A stretch of 23,038 bases of DNA. Origin: VBAS01 sp035292525. GTDB lineage: Bacteria; Bacteroidota; Bacteroidia; Chitinophagales; Chitinophagaceae. The position numbers were made by a program, and so were the translations under genes. The stretch's first letter is position 1; every line of letters starts with the position of its first letter. This document shows positions 15,254 through 22,681 of the stretch, piece after piece. The notes under the pieces were generated by a model. That model worked only from the letters and a program-made list of their open reading frames with translations. It was not told where the DNA came from and did no database searches. The stretch spans positions 1 to 23,038 of the forward strand of contig DATDPZ010000066.1 of assembly GCA_035292525.1 (NCBI GenBank). The letters are read 5' to 3'.

Positions 15254-16144
15254 TTATTTTCCCTTCACTGCATCCCACCCTTCTTTTTGTTTGGTCCAGG
15301 TAATGCCTGTATAAGAAAGTTTTACTGAGCCGCTACCTTCAATAGTAAATTGATATTTCGACTCCCGTCCATAATCCTCAAACGTATTGTTGCCGGAATA
15401 TTCAAGGGGATAACCGCCATTAATACTTTCTGCATCTTTTATCCATAGCATGCCATCTTTTTTATACAACTCTTCTTTTTTCTTATTATCTGTCCTTGTA
15501 TAGGCGCCAATAAGTCTGTCAATTACTGCAGCATCCGCAGGCAATTTTTCCATCATGGTCACATTGAACCAAACTATTTTTCCCCCCGTATCGTCGTTTT
15601 TAATATCCAGTATTCTTCTTTTGGCTGCAGGTGAAGAAGCCGAAGGATCTTTTGCAATATGCTTGTCGCCGGTAAAATATAATTGAGTAATCAGAGTTTG
15701 ATATCCCGTAGCAGAGATCAGCATATGGAAATGTGCAGGACGTACAGTGCCATTGCCTACATCATACGGTACAGGTAATATGGTTTTAAAAGTATAAACT
15801 CCTTTTTCATCGCAGTAAATTTTTGCCCGGTATTTAAAATCGGGAGATTCATTATCATACACACCTTTGGCATCGCAATGCCAGAGCTCTACGCAGGCAT
15901 TCTTTAGTGGTGTTTTACAATCTTTATGTTTTACCTGGCCGCTGAGTTCCATCAATACTCCCACATCATTTTTTACCCGCATATTACTGCGTATGGGTGC
16001 ATCAGGCCGGTAAAAGGGTCCAAGTATATCGGTGGTCGTTTCGCAATCTCCTTCAAAATTTGTTCCATTAAAGCGGACAAAACCTGCGGCGCTTACGGCC
16101 ATAGCTGTTAATGCTGTGTCTTTAATAAATGTTCTTCTTTGCAT
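15254..16144 (-). CDS. Tat-exported intradiol ring-cleavage dioxygenase-like protein
   Basis: A 296-residue protein starting MQRRTFIKDTALTAMAVSAA, a twin-arginine signal (RRTFIK) followed by a mild hydrophobic stretch. The catalytic-domain marks are DILGPFYRPDAP, ACVELWHCDAKGVYDN, ILPVPYDVGNGTVRPAHFHM. The usual non-haem Fe(III) ligands can be assigned as Tyr96, Tyr127, His138 and His140 (two Tyr, two His). Tat export fits a cofactor-containing enzyme folded before transport. Residues about 205-296 form a C-terminal extension beyond the catalytic core. No other aromatic-degradation genes lie nearby, so the substrate is unknown. The gene stands alone, with palindromic DNA after its stop codon. 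Confidence 0.88.
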   Translation of the reverse strand: MQRRTFIKDTALTAMAVSAAGFVRFNGTNFEGDCETTTDILGPFYRPDAPIRSNMRVKNDVGVLMELSGQVKHKDCKTPLKNACVELWHCDAKGVYDNESPDFKYRAKIYCDEKGVYTFKTILPVPYDVGNGTVRPAHFHMLISATGYQTLITQLYFTGDKHIAKDPSASSPAAKRRILDIKNDDTGGKIVWFNVTMMEKLPADAAVIDRLIGAYTRTDNKKKEELYKKDGMLWIKDAESINGGYPLEYSGNNTFEDYGRESKYQFTIEGSGSVKLSYTGITWTKQKEGWDAVKGK

Positions 16145-16364
16145 GAGATTAGTTTTAAATTTTAAAATGAAACCTGATTCTTTTTTTTGAAATCATTGAG
16201 TGGATTAAAAACAGAATATGAATCTACAAAATAATAGCAGAGACAAAGTTTTTATTTTGATCCGATAATTATTTTTCCTTTACTTAGTAAATCAGCCAGA
16301 TTTCCCAATCATCTATTTAATTGGCTGTTGATCATAAATTAATTTTTCCCACTAATAATATCCT

Positions 16365-16372
16365 TATATTTA
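16365..16372 (+). promoter_or_regulatory. Possible -7 element for the tricorn-type protease gene
   Basis: TATATTTA matches TAnnTTTG at seven of eight positions and lies 37 bp before the ATG at 16410. No good -33 TTG was found at the right distance. Upstream, ATCAGCCA (16291-16298) and TTGGCTGTTGAT (16321-16332) form a broken inverted repeat that might be an operator or hairpin. Confidence 0.28.
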
Positions 16373-16409
16373 AAAACTGACCCCAGCTTTCATTCCAAAA
16401 ACAACTATT

Positions 16410-19400
16410 ATGAGAAAAGTATTTTTCCTACTGGCTATTATATTTTTCAGCCAGCTTGTAACCGCACAAATCGATGCCCGGCTTTTTCGTTATCCCGATG
16501 TTTCTTCTTCGCAAATAAGTTTTGTGTATGGCGGCGATATCTGGATTGCTTCAAAGAACGGCGGCACTGCAACCCGTATCACATCCAGTACCGGCGAAGA
16601 ATCAAATCCTCGTTTCTCACCAGATGGGAAAACACTGGCATTTACAGCCCGGTACCGTGGCAATGCAGATGTTTATACCATACCAGTATATGGCGGAGTA
16701 CCTGTTCGACTTACATGGAATGCGATGTTGGATAATGTGGTGGACTGGCATCCTGATGGTAACCGGATATTATTTACTTCAGTTCGTGAAATGGGTGTTG
16801 GTAATGTGAGCCAGTTTTATTTATTATCAAAGAACGGCGGGCTTCCGGAAAAACTTCCGGTTCCCTATGGAGAGCTTGGTAGTTTTTCTCCTGATGGTGA
16901 AAATTTTGCTTATGTAAGCCGTGTCACGGAAGATTATCCTTTCAAAAGATATCGCGGAGGCCTTGCCTCTGATGTGGTGATCTTTAACCTGAAAAAAATT
17001 ACAGCAGAAAATATTACTAAGAGCAGCGCTACAGAAGGCAAACCCGTGTGGCATAAAAATAAAATTTATTATATAGGCGACAATGATGAAAACAAACGCC
17101 GCAATGTTTGGGTATATGATATTGCATCGAAATCTAAAACACAAATCACAAAGTTTAAGGAGGAAGACATTAATCACATGAGTGCCGGCCCCGATGATAT
17201 GGTGTTTGAAGCCGGAGGCAAACTTTATTTACTGAATCTTACTTCGCACAAATATGATGAAGTAAAAATAAATGTGGTGGCTGATTTTGCTACGCTGATG
17301 CCACGAACCGAAAATGTAGGTAGCAGAATTTCTAATGCGGATATTTCTCCTGATGCAAAAAGAGTAGTTGTTGAAGCCCGTGGAGAATTATTCAGTGTGC
17401 CTGCTGAAAACGGCCCGGTATTAAATCTTACCAACAGCAGCGGCGCTTTTGATCAAAATCCTGCCTGGTCGCCCAATGGAAAATGGATTGCTTACTGGAG
17501 CGATCAAAGTGGTGAGTACGAGATATGGTTACAGGATACAAAAGAAGGGACTTCAAAAAAAATAACCAATACCGGCAAAGGAATGGGTTTTCAGATCTTC
17601 TGGTCACCAGATAGTAAAAAACTGGCTTATATAAATGACCTGCAGGAAATAAGAGTAGTGACAATAACCAGTAATGAAAATGTAACCGTTGATAAAACAA
17701 GTTTACTTAACTCCAGCGCATTGCGTGGCTTCAGACTTAGCTGGAGTGCTGATAATAATTTTTTAACCTACAATAAAACCGGCGATAATTTAAATTCATC
17801 AATTTATATCTACAGCCTCACTGAAAAAAAATTGCATAAAGTAACATCGGGATTTTATAATGACACATACCCGGTATTTGACCCCGCAGGAAAATATATA
17901 TTTTTTAAAACAGACCGCAGGCTTCAGCCCGTTTACAGCAGCGTGGATGCAACATGGATCTATCCTAATTCCACTCAAATTGCCTATGCCAGTCTTGACC
18001 CCATAACTAAAAGTTTATTACCTGCACGAAATGATGAAGTAAAAATAACTGAAGACACAGCCAGCAAAGAAAAATCTGCAACAGATGCAAAACCGTCAAG
18101 CGCCGAAAAGCCGGCAGCTAAACCCATTTCAGTAAAACCTGAAATGTTTGAAACAAGAGTACAGGTATTATCCAGTGCTGCAGGAAACTACGGGCATATT
18201 GCCGCTATCGATGGCAAAATTCTTTATATCCGTTTTCCTAATTCCGGAACCAGTGGAGAGCAACCGGCTCTTTATTATTACGAATTTGAAAAGAGAGAAG
18301 AAAAAAAAGTAATGACGGGTGTCAATGATTTTACAACTACACAGGATGGCAAATCAATTCTGGTATTACAGGGAAATAATCTTGGAATAATAAAGCCATC
18401 TCCTGATCAAAAAATTGAAAAACCCTTACGTACTGCTGCCATGGAGATGACATTGAACCCCCGCGAAGAATGGAACCAGATATTTAATGATACATGGCGT
18501 CGCTATCGTGATTTCTTTTACGATGCTGACATGCAACAGGTGAATTGGAATAATATCCGGAAACAATATGGCGACCTGCTGAAAGATGCCATCACCCGCT
18601 GGGATGTGTTAAATATTCAGGAAGAGATGATATCAGAACTGGCAGCTGGACATACTTATGCTGGCGGGGGAGATACGGAAACATCCAGCAACAGGGGACA
18701 TGGATTTTTGGGAATAGACTGGGAACTTGCCAATGGAGCTTATCGTATAAAAAGAATTGTTCGTCCTGCTGCATGGGATAATGAAGTGCGATCGCCATTT
18801 GATATGACGGGGGTTTCTGTAAAAGAAGGGGATTATATTCTTGCAGTAAATGGAAAAATAATTGATGCAACGATTGATCCTTATGCAGCATTGGATGGCA
18901 TGGCCAACAGTACAGTAATTCTGAAAGTAAATGATAAGCCATCAATGCAAGGAGCAAAAGATGTGTTGATAGAAACATTAACTACCGGGCAGGAACGCCG
19001 TCTTCGTCATTTGGAATGGATAGAGAATAACAGAAAAAAAGTGGAAGAGCTCAGCAATGGAAAAATTGGTTATATGTATATGCCAAATACCGGTGGAAAC
19101 GGGCAAACAGAATTGATGCGCCAGTTCTATGCGCAAAATGATAAAGAAGGATTTATCATTGATGAACGATTTAATGCCGGCGGACAATTAGGTGATCGTT
19201 TTATTGAAATGCTGAACCGTCCTAATCTGTATAATATAGCATGGCGCAATGCCGGAATCAGTCGTGTACCCATTAAAGGAAATGATGGGCCAAAGGCTAT
19301 GCTCATTAATGGTTGGGCAGGCAGTGGAGGCGATGCATTTCCATGGGCATTTAAAACAGCCAACCTGGGCCCGGTCATTGGCGAAAGAACATTGGGAATA

Positions 19401-19685
19401 TTAGTGGGACCTGCAACTGGTCACGGATTAATTGATGGCGGTAGCATTACGGTTCCAGATGCCCGCCTGTATGGACCGGATGGAAAATGGTTTGCTGAAG
19501 GGTATGGTGTAACACCAACGATTGAAGTATGGGATGATCCTGCAGAACTGGCCAAAGGAAATGATCCGCAATTAATAAGAGCTATTGATGAAGTGTTGAA
19601 ATTAATAAAAACAAATCCAAGGAAACTAGCGCCCAAACCTCCCTTTGAAGACCGGAGAGCAAAGGGGATAAAAGATACGTATTGA
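16410..19685 (+). CDS. Tricorn-type S41 protease, secreted
   Basis: A 1091-residue protein with a signal peptide (MRKVFFLLAIIFFSQLVTAQ). PD40 beta-propeller repeats cover about residues 25-560 (FSPDGKTLAFTARY, WSPNGKWIAYWSD, FWSPDSKKLAYI). A charged Lys/Ala/Ser-rich linker lies at about 550-590, a tricorn C1-like helical segment at about 690-750 (WNQIFNDTWRRYRDFFYD), a PDZ domain at about 760-855, and the S41 catalytic domain at about 865-1065. Catalytic residues by comparison with archaeal tricorn: His748 (AAGHTYAGGGD), Ser972 (NGWAGSGGDAFPW) and Glu1030 (WFAEGYGVTP). It is presumed to degrade peptides in the periplasm. Archaeal tricorn is cytosolic, whereas this bacterial version is exported. 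Transcribed alone, ending at a two-way terminator. Confidence 0.95.
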   Translation: MRKVFFLLAIIFFSQLVTAQIDARLFRYPDVSSSQISFVYGGDIWIASKNGGTATRITSSTGEESNPRFSPDGKTLAFTARYRGNADVYTIPVYGGVPVRLTWNAMLDNVVDWHPDGNRILFTSVREMGVGNVSQFYLLSKNGGLPEKLPVPYGELGSFSPDGENFAYVSRVTEDYPFKRYRGGLASDVVIFNLKKITAENITKSSATEGKPVWHKNKIYYIGDNDENKRRNVWVYDIASKSKTQITKFKEEDINHMSAGPDDMVFEAGGKLYLLNLTSHKYDEVKINVVADFATLMPRTENVGSRISNADISPDAKRVVVEARGELFSVPAENGPVLNLTNSSGAFDQNPAWSPNGKWIAYWSDQSGEYEIWLQDTKEGTSKKITNTGKGMGFQIFWSPDSKKLAYINDLQEIRVVTITSNENVTVDKTSLLNSSALRGFRLSWSADNNFLTYNKTGDNLNSSIYIYSLTEKKLHKVTSGFYNDTYPVFDPAGKYIFFKTDRRLQPVYSSVDATWIYPNSTQIAYASLDPITKSLLPARNDEVKITEDTASKEKSATDAKPSSAEKPAAKPISVKPEMFETRVQVLSSAAGNYGHIAAIDGKILYIRFPNSGTSGEQPALYYYEFEKREEKKVMTGVNDFTTTQDGKSILVLQGNNLGIIKPSPDQKIEKPLRTAAMEMTLNPREEWNQIFNDTWRRYRDFFYDADMQQVNWNNIRKQYGDLLKDAITRWDVLNIQEEMISELAAGHTYAGGGDTETSSNRGHGFLGIDWELANGAYRIKRIVRPAAWDNEVRSPFDMTGVSVKEGDYILAVNGKIIDATIDPYAALDGMANSTVILKVNDKPSMQGAKDVLIETLTTGQERRLRHLEWIENNRKKVEELSNGKIGYMYMPNTGGNGQTELMRQFYAQNDKEGFIIDERFNAGGQLGDRFIEMLNRPNLYNIAWRNAGISRVPIKGNDGPKAMLINGWAGSGGDAFPWAFKTANLGPVIGERTLGILVGPATGHGLIDGGSITVPDARLYGPDGKWFAEGYGVTPTIEVWDDPAELAKGNDPQLIRAIDEVLKLIKTNPRKLAPKPPFEDRRAKGIKDTY

Positions 19686-19696
19686 TAAAGGGAAAA

Positions 19697-19726
19697 GAAA
19701 AGGTATCGCAGTTGCGGTACCTTTTT
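19697..19726. terminator. Two-way terminator between convergent genes
   Basis: AAAAGGTATCGCA (19698-19710) pairs with TGCGGTACCTTTT (19713-19725), with one G-T wobble. The stem is flanked by A-rich DNA on the left and T-rich DNA on the right, so it can work in both directions. It lies 12 bp after the tricorn gene stop and abuts the stop of the minus-strand membrane-protein gene at 19726. Confidence 0.75.
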
Positions 19727-20475
19727 CATTTCAGGCGATATTCTTTTTTCAGCAGGGCCAGTAATTCGGTTGCCGTTACTTTAAGAGTATTCAAATAATT
19801 CTGTATTTGTTCGCGGTAAATACCTTTTTCAAATGTTACCCAACCGATAAATTCTTTCATCAGCTTAGGATCATCTTCAATAAGCGGCGGATTCAACCTG
19901 AATGCAGAATCACCGGGAACAGGATCCCAACCCGGATATAACTTGGCAGAAATGTAATAATCAAATATCCTGAAATACAATTCTTCCATTTTTGCAAACT
20001 CGGTTTTTGACAAACTGTACTCATGAGCCAACTCCGATAAATTTTTATCATATAAGCTTATTTGCTGGGCTACTTGGTTTTTCATCAACCGCAGGTTACC
20101 CGATCCTTTGAGTTCTTCAAGGGTAGCATTGTTGGCAGAAAAATAAAGAACATGCGTGGTAAACCGTGCATACCAGTAAAGCATCCCGTTGCTGATGCCT
20201 CTTTGACTTTTTTCATTAATGTACAAACAAAGTGTATCCAGTTTTTTACTGGTAATTTCAGTTAACATTATCAAATTATTCAGCCGGGCAGTATCCTTTT
20301 TCAAATCTTCATATAAATTGGTTGCATACACTTTAGCCCGCTGCTGTTCTATATAATGTTCCCTCTGGTTTTCTACAAGAAACCCTGCGCTTACTGCCAT
20401 GAATAACATTAAAAACTCCCAGAAATAATGGGTCCATTTTTTGCGGGGTGTATGGGTGTGTGCATGTACTTCCAT
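19726..20475 (-). CDS. DUF6090-like small membrane protein (intact paralogue)
   Basis: A 249-residue protein: a His/Thr-rich N-terminal segment (MEVHAHTHTPRKK), one membrane helix (about residues 15-35, HYFWEFLMLFMAVSAGFLVE), then a long helical, coiled-coil-prone region of charged residues with the motif ATLEELKGSGNLRLMKN (about 118-134) and the C-terminal tail LLALLKKEYRLK. This matches a group of single-pass Bacteroidota proteins (DUF6090-like) of unknown function; the assignment is from memory. The bulk of the protein probably lies in the periplasm. The gene is 6 bp after the stop of its paralogue (20482-21162), so they are translated from one message. It is the reference for the insertion in that paralogue. 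Confidence 0.82.
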   Translation of the reverse strand: MEVHAHTHTPRKKWTHYFWEFLMLFMAVSAGFLVENQREHYIEQQRAKVYATNLYEDLKKDTARLNNLIMLTEITSKKLDTLCLYINEKSQRGISNGMLYWYARFTTHVLYFSANNATLEELKGSGNLRLMKNQVAQQISLYDKNLSELAHEYSLSKTEFAKMEELYFRIFDYYISAKLYPGWDPVPGDSAFRLNPPLIEDDPKLMKEFIGWVTFEKGIYREQIQNYLNTLKVTATELLALLKKEYRLK

Positions 20476-20481
20476 AAAGAG

Positions 20482-21162
20482 CTATTTCAGTTGGTATTCT
20501 TTTTTTATCAGCGTTAATAAATCTGTTGCCTTTCTTTTAAGTACTTCAAGGTCTGAAAAGATTCGAAATGAATTTCCCGTTCTGTAACTAAGCGAATTAC
20601 TCAACTCATTTATTAGTATGGGATCGTTTTGTTTTAGCTTAAGGGTTGTGAGCATCAGGCTATCCCGAAATTTGTTGAGGTTGCCGCGAAAAAATTTCCT
20701 AAAAGTGCTTGCTTCAAAAATCTTTGATGCCAATTCACGGTATTTAATTACCTGGTCTTCCTCCAATGCTTGTATTTGTAAAATACTCCGGTACAAAACA
20801 TCGTAGGCTTGTATGCTGTCAACAATCTGTTTATTGCTAATCAACCGTAAGCCGCCCGAGTTTTTTAATTGCTGCATGGTACCGTCAGTAGAATAAAAAA
20901 AAGCACGGCGGGAAAGAGAAGATGCGTGATAATAAATTTCAAAACCTTTTTCGGTATAAGAACCTGAAGTCAATAAATCAAAAAGAGAATCTGACCGGTT
21001 GAATATATTCAAACGAAAGGCATTCAATGCAGTTATATTCGCCGTGTCGGCTTTAAGATCATTCAACAGAGATTGAATAAATTGTTTCTCCCTTGTCTTT
21101 TCAATTTTATGCTCAAGTGTATACTCTGCCAGAAACCCACAGAACACAGCAAGGAACAACAT
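20482..21162 (-). CDS. DUF6090-like membrane protein, 5' end disrupted by a 22-bp insertion
   Basis: An open frame of 226 residues from ATG 21162 (MLFLAVFCGFLAEY). It shares the family layout of the downstream paralogue: helix, long charged helical region, GTMQQLKNSGGLRLISNK motif, and C-terminal LLTLIKKEYQLK. The natural start appears to be ATG 21250, 9 bp after the upstream TPR gene. It encodes MEVHTHSHTPRRK, closely matching the paralogue's MEVHAHTHTPRKK. After codon 13 a 22-bp GC-rich block (21188-21209) shifts the frame, and translation from 21250 ends at TGA 21113-21115 after 45 residues. Removing the block restores RRKWTHYFWEFLMLFLAV. Initiation at 21162 would give a product lacking the N-terminal segment and part of the membrane helix. 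It may therefore be a pseudogene or a shortened functional gene. Confidence 0.75.
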   Translation of the reverse strand: MLFLAVFCGFLAEYTLEHKIEKTREKQFIQSLLNDLKADTANITALNAFRLNIFNRSDSLFDLLTSGSYTEKGFEIYYHASSLSRRAFFYSTDGTMQQLKNSGGLRLISNKQIVDSIQAYDVLYRSILQIQALEEDQVIKYRELASKIFEASTFRKFFRGNLNKFRDSLMLTTLKLKQNDPILINELSNSLSYRTGNSFRIFSDLEVLKRKATDLLTLIKKEYQLK

Positions 21163-21187
21163 TAAAAACTCCCAGAAATAATGCGTC

Positions 21188-21209
21188 CCTGCCCGTCCGG
21201 TCAGGCGGG
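21188..21209. repeat. 22-bp GC-rich imperfect palindrome inserted in a coding region
   Basis: On the minus strand it starts CCCGCCTGACC and ends GGACGGGCAGG. Around the central CCGG the two halves pair at most positions: CC/GG, a T-G wobble, GCC/GGC, with two mismatches. It resembles short CCTGCC...GGCAGG palindromes dispersed in Bacteroidota genomes. Deleting exactly 22 bp restores both the reading frame and the alignment with the paralogue at 19726-20475. No target-site duplication is obvious. Confidence 0.75.
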
Positions 21210-21259
21210 CATTTTCGTCTTGGGGTATGAGAGTGTGTATGTACTTCCATACACTTAAA

Positions 21260-22669
21260 TTAAGAATTATTTTTTTCTAATTCTTCAATCGTTTTCCTCG
21301 CTGCTGCCAGCCGAATCTGTTTATTCTTCTCCACCAATCTATGTGTAGCCCATTTTTCTAATTTATGATGCAGCGGAACTAGTAAAGCCGCAATACAAAC
21401 CAATGCCAGCAACATCAGTACTGGTGAGTGGTGCGTTACTCTTTCTAAAAAAGGATGGAGTAATAAATTAAGGAATTCAAATACAATCAAAAGGGTAATA
21501 ATACCGAGGAACTTAATAATATTTGTATTGGTAATGAAACTGCGGCTGAGTAATAAAAAGAGAAGAATAAATGTAATAATGCCAAGTGCAAGTAAAGCAT
21601 ATTGAATATTCTGTTTACGCTGATCTGCTTCCTGCCTGCTTTTAGCTTCTTCTTCTGAAATGCGTAACTGTTCACTAAAGGCCAGCGACTGTATTTTATT
21701 TGTTTTTTCTTTGCTGAAAACAGAATCTCTGAATGCCGACTCCAGTCTTGCATAGTAGTAGGCAGTATCTGGCCGGCGAAGACTATCATATACCGTTCTT
21801 AAAAAACCAGCTGCTGCCTGTTTAAAATCATAATTATTGAGTTGTTTACCCGTAGCAAGTAATTGATGTGCCTGTTCCTTCGCAACAGAAATTTTATTAC
21901 TCTTCAGTAAAAAATTAATAAATGCCGGTTTGATGATAAATTTTACATAGGAGTACTGCATGGAGTCTGATTGAGCATTTGCTCTTTTAAAATGAAAACC
22001 AGCTAATTCTTTATCGCCTAATTGCTCATGAACCGCACCCAATAACATTTGTGCATAGGTTTCATACAGAAAACTTCTGAACCGGAGGTTGGTTTCATTC
22101 AAAGCCTGCGTATAATGCATGGCAGAGTCTGGTTTTTGCATAGATAAAAAATATCTGCTGTAATTGTATTGTACCTGCCTCACCATATAATTATACATTG
22201 GGGAGTTTTTGTCAGGCAGTGCAGCTTCAGCTTTTCTTATATATCTTATTTGTTCATCGGGATTACCAAGGTTTTCATACACGATGCTGATATCAATATA
22301 TAAGGAACTTAATCTTCTTTTGTCATTGGTCTTTTGCGCCAGGGGAATGCCTTTAAAAAAAAATTCAAGCGACTTACTATAATCGCCTGTATTAAATAAA
22401 AATATATTACCAATGAAGTTGTAACTGATAGCCAGTAAGGAATCGTTATTCAACTGTTGTGCTATCTGCAACATTTTTAAACAGGAAGCAGAATCTAAAT
22501 TGTTATTACCGCTTGAAAAATATTCTTCACCTATTTTACTATACAAGTCAAATCGTTCAATTGGGTTAGTGGCAGCAGCTAAAATAGTTTTTAGGCTATC
22601 GGCTTTATTTTGAGTAAAGCCGGTCTGAAAAAAAAAGAAAAAGCAAAAAAAACAAAGTAGTTTTTTCAT
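21260..22669 (-). CDS. TPR-repeat protein with three C-terminal membrane helices
   Basis: A 469-residue protein: signal peptide (MKKLLCFFCFFFFFQTGFTQ), TPR-like helical repeats over about residues 36-320 (for example AISYNFIGNIFLFNTGDYSK, DSAMHYTQALN, LLGAVHEQLGDKELAG), a charged coiled segment (about 325-355), membrane helices at about 357-375, 384-407 and 415-434, and a charged C-terminal helix (436-469). The layout up to the first helix resembles periplasmic-TPR sensor histidine kinases of Bacteroidota, but no kinase, DNA-binding or cyclase domain follows. It lies 12 bp after the M20 hydrolase stop and 9 bp before the probable original start of the first DUF6090-like gene, so it belongs to one operon. 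Probably a membrane scaffold or sensor; the role is not known. Confidence 0.85.
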   Translation of the reverse strand: MKKLLCFFCFFFFFQTGFTQNKADSLKTILAAATNPIERFDLYSKIGEEYFSSGNNNLDSASCLKMLQIAQQLNNDSLLAISYNFIGNIFLFNTGDYSKSLEFFFKGIPLAQKTNDKRRLSSLYIDISIVYENLGNPDEQIRYIRKAEAALPDKNSPMYNYMVRQVQYNYSRYFLSMQKPDSAMHYTQALNETNLRFRSFLYETYAQMLLGAVHEQLGDKELAGFHFKRANAQSDSMQYSYVKFIIKPAFINFLLKSNKISVAKEQAHQLLATGKQLNNYDFKQAAAGFLRTVYDSLRRPDTAYYYARLESAFRDSVFSKEKTNKIQSLAFSEQLRISEEEAKSRQEADQRKQNIQYALLALGIITFILLFLLLSRSFITNTNIIKFLGIITLLIVFEFLNLLLHPFLERVTHHSPVLMLLALVCIAALLVPLHHKLEKWATHRLVEKNKQIRLAAARKTIEELEKNNS

Positions 22670-22681
22670 TATACTCAGTGT

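Noticed and set aside
17225..19378. Several 70-130-codon minus-strand frames opposite the tricorn-type gene
   Set aside because: They are shadows of the plus-strand protease; no family features, and their starts and stops follow from its codon use.
19461..19485. GC-rich words GCCCGCCTG and GGACCGG in the tricorn-type gene, similar to the 21188-21209 element
   Set aside because: They encode ARLYGPDGKWFAEG, which is expected in the S41 domain, and there is no palindromic arrangement; treated as chance similarity.
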